Of a DNA stretch of 64,000 nt, positions 1 to 11,572 are shown piece after piece. The DNA is from Tretioscincus oriximinensis. Its lineage: Eukaryota; Chordata; Lepidosauria; Squamata; Gymnophthalmidae. Position numbers and translations under genes: made by a program. Below the pieces are notes generated by a model. It saw only the letters and a list, made by a program, of their open reading frames with translations. It was not told where the DNA came from and did no database searches. The stretch lies in NCBI GenBank assembly GCA_022410635.1, contig JAJVDF010000019.1, positions 1,464,323 to 1,528,322 on the forward strand, written 5' to 3'. Positions within the stretch are counted from its first letter, which is position 1. Each line of letters starts with the position of its first letter.

Positions 1-325
1 AGAATAGGCTCGTGGTGCCCTCTTCATGGAGAACAACTGGGGCACGCAAAAGAGCCTTCTCAGCGGTAGCCCCCCAATTATGGAATAGCCTCCCTCTTGA
101 GGCTCGCCAGGCGACATCTTTGTTAACATTCCGTCNTCTGGTGAAGACCTACCTCTTCACCCGGGCATTTGGTAGTTAGNGGACCTCCCGGCCGGGCTCA
201 CGCCTGNGGGGNGGGGGGGGTGAATGGGTGGGGAGGGTTTGGGGGTCACTGTTTTTAATTGTCATGCTATTTTAAATGTTGTAAGCCGCCCTGCGACCTT
301 AGGGTGAAGGGCGGGATAAAAGTAC

Positions 326-355
<30 letters not shown>
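1..355 (+). mobile_element. L2-like LINE 3' end (cut by window start)
   Basis: The 5' part reads like the end of a LINE ORF/3' region ('ccccccaattatggaatagcctccc', 'gtgaagacctacctcttcacccgggcattt' in pieces), followed by a 3' box at about 283-325 ('gccgccctgcgacctt' then 'gggcgggataaaagta') and a tail of about seven AAAT/AAATA units ending near 355. The same box and tail recur at 2.6, 16.3, 25.0, 36.0 and 40.9 kb in this window. The 5' part is outside the window. Clade L2 is from family knowledge, not alignment; four ambiguous bases lie in the first 215 nt. Confidence 0.75.
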
Positions 356-356
<1 letters not shown>

Positions 357-1605
357 ACTGAGCTTTAAGTAATGTTTTTGGCAATCATTAACTAGGAAAA
401 AGAGAAATCCAACTTCCATTCAAGTGCATTGCCGAGTGGACTTTTGTGATATGGAAGTTTGCTGATTCCATTGAAATATCATATTAATTGCCACTCTTGA
501 TGGATTCAGCCTGCAAACATATAACCCCCTATTAAAAATAATGGCTGTATCTGCACCCTTAATCTGACACTAAGGCCACTGGCTCCACTACACAGCTCAA
601 ATGCCTATGGGCTTTTGGCTACTCCAGTTTCCATGTCCTTCTCCGCTAAGTCATTATAAAAGGGGGGAGAGGGAGTAGCAGCACCCCAAGAACCTGCCAA
701 AGATGCTTAAAATACAACAAAGAGACCTAATAGCTCCACTACCATGCCTTCCAGTGTATGACTCAAAAGCATAGGCACATTGGGCACCATGCAAAGGGCC
801 AGTGGTTGCCAAATACAACTTTGTACTATTAAAATGGAGCCAGGAAAGTGCCTGATATCACCCCGTTGGACATCCTAGTTGCTTTTCTGTGGCTTTTGTT
901 CATAAAGAATGATGAAATATAATTTTAGAGGTCAATAGAACATGAAGTAAAGAAAATTTCAAACAAAGCATTATAATGTTATATAGAAGTTTTCTTACCC
1001 ACCTATATATGACAATGTAAACAAAGCTATAAGAACCAAAACTGTGATGAACTGTCTATTACAATTTCCACACACATATTCACTATTCTAGGTATATATA
1101 CAAATCATGGAATATTCTAAATTAATCTTTCTCCATTTTTTACATTTGAAACACAGACTACAAAAGTAGACATGTCTGATAAAATATTGCTGAATCTGCT
1201 ATTCAACTTAGGAATCAAAATGTCTTGTGCTGACTGTGCTTCTAGAGGATAAATGGCGCTAGGAAAGAAAGAGGTTTAACTCTTGAATATTATTAATATT
1301 GCCACTTTCCATTCTTACGTTTCCAAGAGAAAACCAAATTTAAAATAACCAAAGAGCATATATAACACAATAAAATAATTGTAAAAACAGCTAAAAAACA
1401 TTAGCATGGGGAGAGGATGTTACTATTTAAATGAAATTGCATTGTTCTAATATAATGGAAACTAATATTACACAGTACACGTATTTAAGATTTTTGTTTG
1501 GAACTGTCTGGTTTTGCACAGGAGGGTTAACAATTATGAGTCAGTTTTGTTTTGTTTTTAGCATGTTTTTAGTTCTATTTATAAAATAGCATCTTTCTAT
1601 TAGGG
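356..1605. other. AT-rich sequence, nothing recognised
   Basis: No open frame, RNA gene or repeat seen. Sequence is AT-rich and non-repetitive by eye. Confidence 0.6.
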
Positions 1606-1607
1606 TA

Positions 1608-1745
1608 GCTCATGTTCAATAAGCATTTCATTGTCTAATCAGATGTGCTAAAAATGAAAGTACAGGGTCCAGTTTCAGCCCCAAATAAATACATACATTT
1701 TTAAGCGCATCTGATTAGATAATAAATTGCATATTGGACATGAGT
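1608..1745. repeat. Imperfect long inverted repeat (hairpin), unknown origin
   Basis: Left arm 1608-1656 and right arm 1696-1745 are reverse complements of each other over about 49 nt with roughly seven mismatches/indels; both contain the core 'tctaatcagatg'. The spacer is 39 nt (1657-1695). No target-site duplication is obvious at the edges. It could be a decayed foldback MITE, an ancient hairpin-type conserved repeat, or a transcribed hairpin. Confidence 0.7.
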
Positions 1746-2174
1746 ATTGGCATATTCCCTTCAAAAAACCTGGTTTTATAAAAATGGAGTGATGTCGCAC
1801 ACATCCTTCAAACTATTAGGATTTTTTTCACTGTGTCAGAATACACAATATTTATTGCACTGGGTTTTGTTCCACATCATTTCCAAGGATATGAATCTGT
1901 CATTTGCATTCTGATGTTGACTACAGCACTTCCTGGCAATTGCACCACTATTTTTATTCGTAACGTTACAATATAATTAAATGTAAACTATTTCCATATA
2001 AGAAAATATTTTCCATATGTAATTATATAATTAGAAACAATCACAGCTAAAACATAACTGTTAAAATTATATGAAGACAATTAATACAACTTTTAGAAAA
2101 TTATAATTACAATGTAAATCATGTTCATTTACTTATTTCAAAATACTTTGTGTTCATGGTGTTCTAAGCAAGGA
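1746..2174. other. AT-rich sequence, nothing recognised
   Basis: No feature seen beyond short A/T runs. Confidence 0.5.
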
Positions 2175-2590
2175 TAGACTGACCAGATTTTCTGAGGCCC
2201 AAACTGGATTAATTAATTTGCATATTCATAAAAATGCAAATTACCCACCAACATGCATTCCCTTCCAAAATTCCCACCTGAGAAATCGGTGAAGCATGTG
2301 AGAATTTTTTTAAGTGTGCAAGAATTTTTAAACTGAGAATTTTGTGGAGTACATCAGAATTTTTTAATTTTTTTACAGAGGGGAAGATGCCTTCAGAAGC
2401 TGGCCTCAGTTGCCAGAACTGCCTAGAGGTGGTGCAGCGATTTAAAAAAAATTTTTTTGAAGTGTACGAGGAAGTTTTGAAGTGTGTGAGAATTTTTATT
2501 TTTTACTGAGGGGAGGGTGCCTTCAGGAGCTGGTCACAGGTGCCAGAGCCTCCTAGTGGTGCTGCAGTGAATTTTTTTCAAAAAAAGATC
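2175..2590 (+). mobile_element. Truncated MITE of the TAGGCTGACCAGATGACC family
   Basis: Starts with 'tagactgaccagatt' and runs parallel to the element at 20,912-21,486: same AATTTGCATATTCAT segment, the same repeated 'aagtgtg.gagaattttt' phrases, and the same two 'gagggtgccttcaggagctgg ... ctagtggtg' blocks. Similarity stops near 2590, where an L2-like tail begins. The right terminal repeat is absent, so this is a 5' fragment. Confidence 0.75.
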
Positions 2591-2594
2591 CCCA

Positions 2595-2710
2595 CTTTTA
2601 GGCCCTGTTTTTCATAGGTCAGGGTTTTGTATTTTGTTTTATTTGTTAGCTGCCCTGAAATCTTGGCTATAGAGTGGCCTAAAAGTGCAAATATATAAAA
2701 TTAATAATAA
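2595..2710 (+). mobile_element. L2-like LINE 3' tail
   Basis: Contains 'agctgccctgaaatcttgg' then 'agtggcctaaaagtgcaaat', a decayed form of the 3' box seen at 40.9 and 25.0 kb. It is followed by an AATAATA-type tail. It separates the truncated MITE upstream from a second LINE fragment downstream. Confidence 0.55.
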
Positions 2711-3660
2711 CAGCAACAGGCAGATGGAGGCAACAATTAAAAACTGCTCAAACTCCAGAAAAGAAAGGATGAATGCCATACAAGAAGAATTACAGTGCAA
2801 ACCAGAACAGAAAACTGTCAAAACAAGGTGTTCCATGGAGAATTCCTGGAGAAAATTAAGGGAAAGGTTAAGGAGGAGACCCGTTTCTTATTGACCAATG
2901 GAAGACTACTAAAGGAAACCAAAGGCTGGATACACACTGTTCAAGAATAGGCAATCAGGACAAATGCAATAAAAGCCAGAATTGAAAAATCAACCTTAGA
3001 CCTCCAGTGTAGGCTTTGAAAAGAGCGAGATGTAATAACTGACTACATTCTCAGCTGCTGCAAGACTGATTACAAACAACAATGGAACACTGTTGCCTAA
3101 ATAGTACTTGTACTATTTACTACATAGTACTTGTACTATGTACTATCACTGGTACTTGTGCCAGAATTGCCACCCGCCATCAATAAAAAATTGGTGAGAC
3201 CATAAACTAAAAAAAGTAACTCAAAATGAACATGCCAGACTATTCTGGGACTCCTGAATACAGACCAACAAAGTTTTGAAACACAATACATCAAACATCA
3301 TAATTGTGAAAAAAATGGATTATTGATGTCATAGTACCTGGCAACAGCAGAAATGAGAAGAAACACTTTGAAAAAACTCACCAGCTATGAAGGCGCTGGC
3401 AAAAACCAGCAGAGGTGGTCACTATGGTCATCGGGAAATTGAGTGCCATGCTTGAAAACCTTGGTCAGTACTTGAAACAAATTGGCATCAACAAATTTAC
3501 TACCAATCAATTGCAAAATGCCACGGTACTTGCCTCTGTCTGCATCGTTTGTTGATATATCATACAACCCTAGATGCTTGAGGAGTGTCTGACTCATGAT
3601 AAACTACAAACGCCAACTTAGGGATCTTGTTTGCTGTGTTCGACTATTATTTTAATAACC
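2711..3660 (+). mobile_element. Decayed non-LTR retrotransposon, C-terminal coding end
   Basis: Plus-strand translation, with frameshifts and stops, shows a LINE-like polymerase C-terminus. An early segment (2685-2894) is rich in Lys/Arg/Glu. A later frame near 3418-3560 reads VVTMVIGKLSAM then LGQYLKQIGINKF and a Cys-containing end, matching the 'VIGxLG..P..L..YL..I' pattern common at the C-terminus of several non-LTR polymerases. The end near 3640 has 'ctattattttaataa', consistent with a degenerate TTA/ATA tail. It is a dead copy with many breaks. The clade (R4/Dong-like or other) is not settled. Confidence 0.65.
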
Positions 3661-3771
3661 ACAACAGCATATGAAAGGAATTAAATTACTTTTTCTACTA
3701 CAACAGATAATTCACATCTCTAATCTATAGTTTAATTTCCGAGATCAGTGCAATAGTAGAGCTATGTTTGA

Positions 3772-4044
3772 ATTCTGGATTAGAAAATACTGAACCTGAT
3801 ACGACCTGATACTTCTCTTGTTCTTTTTCTGTTATATACCAATGGATAATTTATTTGTAGCAAACATTGCTTTTAAGAAAGTTAACAGGAAATGAGAGGG
3901 TTGAAAATTCTGGATTAGAAAATACTGAACCTGATACGACCTGATACTTCTCTTGTTCTTTTTCTGTTATATACCAATGGACAATTTCTTTGTAGCAAAC
4001 ATTGCTTTTAAGAAAGTTAACAGGAAATGAGAGGGTTGAAAATT
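3772..4044. repeat. Tandem duplication, two 135-bp units
   Basis: Unit 1 is 3772-3906, unit 2 is 3907-4041 plus a few matching bases. The copies differ at about two positions (ggataatttattt versus ggacaatttcttt), so the duplication is recent. The unit has no recognisable gene or transposon content. Confidence 0.95.
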
Positions 4045-4224
4045 ATCTCTCTAGCCGTTAGTTAACTATTAAGTTCACTCACAGATATTTGCTTATTTGT
4101 TTTGTTTAAATAAGCAAATTAAAGTGAAAGACATATTTACTGTCAAACAAGAGGGTCTCATAACACTTTAGACACTAATAGAAAATAGGATAGGTAGTAT
4201 GTGCTTTTGTAAAGATATATACTT

Positions 4225-4307
4225 CCAGTATCTGCAGAAGTAGACTTGTCTATGAAAGCTCAGGTTTTCTGGATCCAAAGTAACATGGTTTTTTCTTTGA
4301 AATCTAA
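4225..4307 (+). mobile_element. Penelope-like 3' fragment
   Basis: Contains 'gcagaagtagacttgtctatgaaagctc' (in pieces: a short GTAGAC..GTCTAT stem followed by GAAAGC), then 'ctggatccaaagtaacatgg' and 'tttctttgaaa'. The order matches the copies at 7.6 and 26.9 kb, but the middle segment is deleted. The stem followed by GAAAGC resembles stem II plus core of a hammerhead ribozyme, known from Penelope-like elements. Confidence 0.6.
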
Positions 4308-4309
4308 TC

Positions 4310-4980
4310 TTAGTTTTCTTTTGCCCTTGAAAGACAAAAGTGGAATGGTGAATGTCATTTCTTCACAGAAAAGTACAGATATTTCACAGCACTATTTTCC
4401 TTGTTCAATATGCAGAACTTGTCATTCTACCATACAGTAACATACGAGTAGGCACATCGTCATAGTATTTATATAGTCTATGATCTCACAATAAAGCAAG
4501 GTCTTATTATTTCTAATGAAGATAATATCTATAAATTACAACATATGTAGACTTACTGTAAAAAGAAGTCAAATCTTTATAGATAAAAAGCCAATCACCT
4601 TTCTGTATAAATCATAATTATTTATTGTTGTAGCCAGAAGGACCAATTTGGTCCAGTATTCTATACAATGTCTTATGAAAATGGATGGTATTATATTCCC
4701 CTCCTGCAAGCAAAATGATTGATTAGTCCTGCTCATATTCACTTAGAGTTTTTGTAGTTACAGATGACAGTTCTAAAAAGGTAAAAACTACATAAATACC
4801 AGCCTAGTGGATTGCACCACTTAACTCAAATGATCTTTAGATTGAAAAATCAATCTTCCAGCAAGCTTCTCAAGGCTATAGTCTGAAAATTCTCTCCTTT
4901 TCCCCCAGACCAAGGAACAAGGCATCATAGCTAGATTTCTCAGTTATATGAAGTAATGGAAGAGGCTTGAAATGTGCTGT
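4310..4980. other. AT-rich sequence, nothing recognised
   Basis: No gene or repeat recognised. Confidence 0.5.
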
Positions 4981-4993
4981 CATTGCTTGGACC

Positions 4994-5373
4994 AAAGAGA
5001 AGGAGGAGGGAGAAAAGAGAAGGAAGAAAGCATGGGGGAATGAGGGAAAAGGGGAAGGAGAAGGAAGAAGAGAAAGAGGAGTAGAAAAGGGAAGAAAGGG
5101 TAGGAGGGAGGCAAGATAAGGAGAGGAGAAATGAGTAAAAGTAAAAGAAAAGGAGACGTGTGAAAAAGAAGAGAAAATGGGGAGGAGAAAGTGGTGAGGA
5201 GGAGGAGGAAAGGTACCGGGGAAGGAGGAGGAGCAGAGCAAGAGAGAAAGTAATAAGAAAGAGAGGAGCAAGAGAAGGGTAGAAGGAATGGGAGGAGAGA
5301 AGGGGAAGGATGGAAAGAAATAAGAGGAAGAGGAGGGGAAAGAGAAATGAAAGTAGGAAGAAAAGGAGGAGTC
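4994..5373 (+). repeat. Polypurine tract (GGA/GAA-rich)
   Basis: About 380 nt almost purely A and G on the plus strand, with few pyrimidine interruptions (for example near 5030 and 5155). The long minus-strand open frames here (131 and 144 codons) are Ser/Pro/Leu/Phe low-complexity translations of the pyrimidine strand and are not genes. Confidence 0.95.
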
Positions 5374-7200
5374 ACCCTTTCATTCCAACTATATAATTGT
5401 GTAACAGTTCCCACAAGGGTTAAAACGATATGAATATGGATTTATATCCAGCAATTTTGCTGTGCGTCCAAGCATTTTGAATTGTTCTTTTTTTATTCTC
5501 TCTGTAACCCCTGAGAGGGAGCAGGCGGGGAGGTTTTTCTGGATAAGCAATGAAATGAATGGATTTTGTGGCTCAAATCCAACATCCTATCCTTTCTACA
5601 ATATTGGATCTTCACTGAAACAGGTTTTAACTTACACGAAATTAATTCTTGACTAATATCTTAAGCTGATAAATGTGCTATGCATTTTTCTGGTATACTA
5701 ATTGCTGCTTTTCACCAAAGCAGGTTTATAAATTTTCCTTTAAATAAGATTTATTTTAGAATTACGTTTCAAATCCCCCCAAACCGTCCAGACTCCAGCT
5801 TTCGAAGATTTTTTCAGAATAATGACATTTTTTAAGCATAACTCCTGAAAATACTATATTTTTAGAACTACGATCATCATCTGGTGCATAAACGACTCAT
5901 TTCACTTGCCAAATGCATCCCTGTGCTAAAATGGTACAGAAGACCCCCTCCTGGGTCAGTCTAGCTACTCCTAGAATACAGATAGATCTGAACAAATGAT
6001 TCATGCTGCGCACACACCCACAGGGCACAGGATCTCTGTAAACTGCCCTGGAGTATGGAAGAGAAAAACCTTGAAAAATGGTGGACCCTGTGTTATACTT
6101 GGACATTAGTAAATTTAAAAAGGCCTTTGTCTTTATGGAACAGTTCCTTTGTTGGTAGATCAGCCCAACGTTCATATGCAGAGAAAAGCAAATTCCTGGG
6201 CTGTTCTATCAACTTCACAATTTTTATGGATTCTTGGAAGTGACTATGAAAATAAACCAGTTCTAGGCCTTCAACTGAAAAGCCCTGGCTTTCAGTGTCA
6301 TAGGTTGGAAATTTTGGAGACAGCTATGAATAGCATTATGCCACTCCATGTACTCCAATGGATTCTCTTGAAGTATCGATCTATTAACATCTCCAACACC
6401 TCTGGGTGAGAGCTGTATGCATATCTTCTAGCCCAATTCCAAATAGATACAGTCTTCGGGTGCATCCACAGCTACATGGCAAAGAATCTCTGGGAATAAT
6501 GATCAAAAGCCTGGAATACCTGCCATCATTATAATTCACACAAAAAAAACTTCAGGGGAGCTGCAATTTTAATTGGTGTGGAAAATAGGACATTTCAGCA
6601 GACACTCCAGATGTTATAAGCTATACATGCACAAAATTACGCTTGCACACCTATGAAATTTGCAGCTTGCCTGTACTGGGTTTTATGGAAACTCTAGACT
6701 TCAGCCTGTTAAGACTAACGGAGCCCTTACTCAGAATGCAAGAATGATGGTGCCCTCTGTTCTCAGTTGCTCTTGTTTGCTACCATATAGACAGACACAC
6801 AAAGTCAGTTTGCCTTTTTTGATACACAGAGGTGCTTTATGTTTTGAGCTGACAACTCCAAAATCAGGTCATGTGTGCTCCACACCAAAAAGTATGAATA
6901 CTCTTCTTGTTATGTCCTATGCCATTAAGTTATTTATCCAAGCCAGAATGGCATCTGATGGTAGAAATCCAATATTAGAATGGCATGTCATTTTCTGGGG
7001 TTTGGTTTTCTGGGACATGTTAAAGAAAAATACACTGAAAGTGATACAGAAAGAACAAATCAGCTAGTGGTGCAGAAGTATGTAGAGAATTCATAATGAA
7101 GTAACCCTTTGCATTTGCTTCTAAGGCCTTAGTCTAACCTTTATAGACCATCTTCAGTCGTAAAGAATAGGATTTCATTCAGAAAAAAAAGTGGGCTAAG
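5374..7200. other. Unrecognised sequence with a possible MITE remnant
   Basis: No gene found. Near 6459-6500 'gggtgcatccacagctacatgg' and 'aatctctgggaat' resemble the ends of the nonautonomous elements at 42.5 and 52.0 kb, but too weakly to delimit. The open frame at 6660-7067 (135 codons) has no recognisable domain, splice support or codon bias. Confidence 0.4.
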
Positions 7201-7201
7201 A

Positions 7202-7275
7202 CCATTATTTGGAACTAGCAAGAGGGGCTTGCAGCTCTTTAGAGACTAAAAAGGTAGATGGCATTAGCTTTTGTA
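7202..7275 (-). mobile_element. Penelope-like fragment, inverted left arm
   Basis: Read on the minus strand it gives 'ctacaaaagctaatgcc', 'tagtctctaaagagctgcaag' and 'cccctcttgctag', the same order as the plus-strand Penelope-like segment at 7585-7712. With that segment it forms an inverted pair like the intact foldback at 26,791-27,017, here split by a SINE. Confidence 0.6.
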
Positions 7276-7580
7276 GAAGAAGAAGAAGAACTTGGTTCCT
7301 CTCCCAGCTTTTCTCACCTTTCAAAGGGACTCAAAGCGGTTTATAAGGATATATTTTGCCTGAAGGCTCACATTCTATCTTCCCCACCAGACTCTGGTGG
7401 TTCCCATGTATCTACTTACAGTCAGTTGCAATCTCTTGCAATTCATGCTTTCGAATAGTTGGGTTGGCTACAGCTACAGGCTAGTGGAAGGTGCTCACCC
7501 CTTCCCACGTCCCACAGAGCTTCGAAACCCGATCTCCCAGGCGAGAGACGAATTCCTAAGCGACTGAGCTGTCCGTGCCT
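7276..7580 (-). mobile_element. tRNA-headed SINE with TTC tail (family B)
   Basis: On the minus strand the head is tRNA-like: 'cagctcagtcgcttaggaa' (box A-like) and 'gatcgggtttcgaagctc' (box B-like, about 7518-7535). The body ends with 'ataaaccgctttgagtcc' and a (TTC)n tail, which appears here as GAAGAAGAA at 7276-7290. The same head, 'gtggaaggtgctcacc' body and tail occur at 22.6 and 28.2 kb. The Sauria/Bov-B type tail suggests mobilisation by a Bov-B LINE (family knowledge). Confidence 0.8.
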
Positions 7581-7584
7581 TCTG

Positions 7585-7714
7585 TACATGCCTGTGAAGA
7601 AGTAGACTTGTCTACAAAAACCTACCTTTTTCTTGTTAGCTGTTAAAGTGCTCCAAGACCTCCTTGCTAGATTTTCTGGACCCAGACTAACACGGCTATT
7701 TCTTTGAATTTTTT
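7585..7714 (+). mobile_element. Penelope-like 3' fragment, right arm
   Basis: Shows 'gtgaagaagtagacttgtct' (decayed CUGAUGA-like core plus stem), then 'tgttaaagtgctccaagacc', 'ctggacccagactaacacgg' and 'ctatttctttgaat'. This is the canonical 3' part seen also at 26.9-27.0 kb. It directly abuts the SINE head. Confidence 0.7.
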
Positions 7715-10700
7715 GGAACAGATGACGAACTGAAGATTTTCTAAAGTAAAGATGTGACCAGAGCTTAAGGCCCTGGAAATATTGCACAGCTCATTAAGCT
7801 TGCAATGGTTTTAATTAATAAGAAATAGCAACATCAGAAGAACAGATTCACTAGATATGTATGAGAACTGACATCTATGAGAAAGAAACTAGGCTGGACT
7901 TGGGGATGGAGAAAATGTCCCATTTAAATTTAGCCACTCATTCTTAGACACTATTCTTAGCTTCACAAACAATTCATCATGAACTAGTTCAACATAATTA
8001 GATATTAACGTTTAGTGGAGCATTTACGTTTTCCAACAATACTTAGCAGCAACGTTGCTCAGAGGTTTCCTTATACCATGGATCATTTTCTGATTATCCT
8101 TGGTGGTCTTGAAGAAGCTACAAAAACATTCATTTGAATGTAATCTGATGCAAGTTAAGATATTATTAATTGAACTTCATTATTAAATTTGATTACCCTG
8201 AAAATATCTTCAGTTTTAATGAACACTGGGATCTGAACTTTGCAATCAGTAAAGATATTAATTTCAGGACTACTCTTCCATTCCCAAATCTATTGTTTAA
8301 CCATTTGCATCTTTTTACTTCTACAACGTATACTTGTCTGCTGCAGGCAATTTGATAATGGTTCTAATTTAGTATTCACTGTTAATATCAATGTCAAAGC
8401 TAGTTCATGCTTTCATGTATGCTATTTGCAAATAAATATAAAGAGACAACACCTATTACTTACTTAGTGTTTTCTTTAGCTATAATCAGGCTTAGACAAG
8501 ATAGCCTATAACACATTAGACTTAAGTTACACTGAACCTGTGCAGACAATACCAGCATGATTTAGCATTGGGCCACAAAAGGCTATTTGTCAGCCATTTT
8601 TCATCCTATGCGTATAAGCAAAATCTTCCTGCTAAGTTACTTTCCCATGCGAGAGTTGGGAGAAAATGTGACCTTTGGGCATATTTTTATGCTCCTTATG
8701 AAAGAAGCCTTTGAGAATGGATTTTGGCTCAACGGGAACAGCCAAATTTGCCTTTTTAGTTTCAGAGTTTAGTGATGTTCTTGAAATAAATCTGCGTGTT
8801 CAATTCACCATCAAACCAATCCACGTAATTGGTTTGACAGTGAACCACCTTGTAGAAAGAGCAAGTATTTGTGTCTAAGGTCAAACACATTTGAAAAGAA
8901 AAAAACATTGTATACATTTTAAAAAGAAAAAAAATAAGGGTAGAACTACAGAGAATTGTTCAGTTGAATAATTTGTGTTCTTGAGCATGAAGGTAGCTTA
9001 ACTCATCATATTTCTGGGCTGGAAAACCACTGCATATATGATTCAATGTCAACATACTTAAAACCAAAAATATATGAATATATTTTTGAACTTCCACATC
9101 TATTGTTTTGGTATAGCTAGTGGTTTCCACATTGTCTATCAAAGACCAAGCAGGATTAGCAATGACACATTGGCTATTCCTTCAGCAGGAATCTTTTTTA
9201 ATTTCATATTGTTTAGTAATTTTAGGTTGTATCCAAACACAGAAAAAATAAGTGAATTGAATGCAACTTAGAGATAAAAGCATTCACACAGTATTTAATC
9301 TACAATAAATGCCCCCCAAATCTTTTCAACAGCAATTAATGGGGATTAAATCTAGGATAAGAACATCAGTTTCCACTCATTGCTGCACCTATGCTGCTCT
9401 TAAATTGCTTTTTTCACTGAGTGAAAGCAACTTTACTGTTTACCAACAAGTTCCCTAGTGCATATAATAAGCTAACAGGTTTATAATATCTCATGTGCTT
9501 GAATATTTTTATTATTATTGATATTATGTTGGCCTCTTTTCAGTCCTCACATAGGAATGGAACCAGAGCTTTACTTTTTCAGATTACAGATTTTACATTT
9601 AAGTTATTAAAACAATGTTATTGAATCACAGGTTACCTGAGTTTTTCAATATTCTTCTCTGGGAATGTTTATTTAGGCATAAGATCTGCTTCTCCAGTGA
9701 AAGCAAATGAAAATAACGCATTTCAGGTTCTCTGCATTTTCCTTTCTTTTAACAAACCTTTGTATTCAAGAGATCAAACACTTTTCTATCAATGTGTCTT
9801 TTATAACCTGGCATCACATTGCCAAAGTTCTCTTTCGCCATGGGTTCTGTTCTTTTGCATTGTCACTCTGAAACAGTGGGATAAAGCTCATTCACATTCA
9901 CTACACACTGTCCCTATGTTCCACACACTCTCCTCTCCAAAACCCGCATGCTGTGCCACATTAATGGCAGGTTAAGGTGGTTCAGTGATGACAAGTAAGA
10001 ATGAAATCCAGGGAGCAAAACAGGACAGTATTTTTGAAGTATATTTGCTTCATTCATGCCAGTTTCAAAGACTGACATGTCAGCAAAGAAAAACTGATCC
10101 ACGACATTTGGCAAAAGAAAAGAAAAAAGAGGGATGTAACTGAACTGTGCCTTTATGGGAGACAAGAGTCTCAAAAAGGAAGTTTCAGAAACTTGGACTA
10201 AAGTCAGACACAGGCCAGAAAAACTAGACCAAACAAGTCTCTGTGTGTGTGATCCTGGTTTAATCCAGTTCTTCAGGACTGAAATTGGATCAAAAGTACG
10301 TGCTGTCCTAGCCAAATCTAGTGTCCTCCTAGCCAAAACCAGTTATACTGCAGTTTTATTTACATGAACAGAAACACTTGCATATGTGTTCACTTAGCTG
10401 TGGTGGGATTAACACAGCGGCAGGTGAGTGAAACAGTCAGCGATTATCTCTTCCAATGATCTGAAGCAGTTTTCAGAATGTTCCAAGGGTAACAACGATT
10501 GCTTGCAGATTAACTTGGATTATTACACAGAAAATAGCCTTTGCGATCGTTTCTTTTGTAAAGACCTGTTAAGTTTAAGTGCAGCTATGTATTTGTCTGT
10601 GCCTATCCAACTGTTTTACTGAAGGAGGTGCACAGTCTTTTTCTTCTCTTCTCCATTCTCCATTTTTCTCTCCAGGATGCAGAATGATACCCAGAAATGG

Positions 10701-11470
10701 GCTGGCTGTACCAAATTACAATAATTCTACTATATCTTCAGACATTGAAAACCAGAAACCAGCCACTGTCATATGAATGGCTACTCCCTCATCATCTTGG
10801 CCAGAATCACTTGATTCATCCCAGAGGTTTGCTCTGTATTCTACACTACCATACAGAATATAGTAGTTCAACCAGTGGAAATTGCTGACCTTAGGAATGA
10901 TTTCACCATGTGCTTGGTGGTTCAGGGCTATGTGTTTCATTTTAGGGAGGAGGGAAGCTTCACCACAGAAACAGGAGGGATACTGGCAATGTGGTGACTT
11001 AGCTCCCGTGCACCAGCTCCCTGTTTGGCTGGTTTAAGGGAGGTCTCACAGGACTTCACACACAGTTCTCGCTCACACAGCAAGCAAAGCAATCATGAGA
11101 GCATTCAGTAGCTGAGCTCCATGGCTACATTGCTGTTTTCCTGCTCTCTGGGGTAGCGGGGCAATAGGGCTTTTCCACACAATCAGCGCAGATGGCCTGC
11201 CATTCTGTGTGATGGAACTGCCTCCTATTTAGCCATGGACCTGGTGCGTGGATGCAGCCTTTGTATTCTGTGGGATACCATATAGCAACATTGTTGAGTT
11301 GAAAAGCAGAGGATATCTTAGGAATTGTAAGGATATTTTTGATAGAATGTGAAAAGATGGCAATTTTGTTGGCATTTCTATACCAGGTTTAATGTACAGT
11401 AATAATTTATGAAATGTTTTGCAACTGTTTGCTTTCTCTTAAAAAAATACCCTGTGGTCTTTATCCTTTC
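7715..11470. other. Unrecognised sequence
   Basis: AT-rich, no gene or repeat family recognised. A 9-bp inverted repeat 'caaaccaat/attggtttg' lies at about 8813-8837. The open frame at 9914-10336 (minus, 140 codons) has no supported domain or splice signals. Confidence 0.45.
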
Positions 11471-11478
11471 CTTTTTTG

Positions 11479-11572
11479 GCATTTTTACTGTTTTAGTTAA
11501 TATTGTAACTCACCTTGGGATCATTTGTTTAAGAACAGGTTTAAAACTCCTCTATTAAATACATAAATATTT
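11479..11572 (+). mobile_element. Possible ancient LINE 3' tail
   Basis: 'tgtaactcaccttgggatca' followed by 'aaataca' tail resembles the box 'gtaagccgccttgggatc...ggcggtataaata' of L2/CR1-type 3' ends. It is strongly decayed and only suggestive. Confidence 0.3.

Noticed and set aside
3385..3597. Minus-strand 70-codon frame
   Set aside because: Antisense of the LINE coding end, which reads correctly on the plus strand.
4876..5414. 131- and 144-codon minus-strand open frames
   Set aside because: Translations of the pyrimidine strand of the polypurine tract; Ser/Pro/Leu/Phe low complexity with no domain.
6660..7067. 135-codon plus-strand frame
   Set aside because: No domain, codon pattern or splice context; chance is the simpler explanation.
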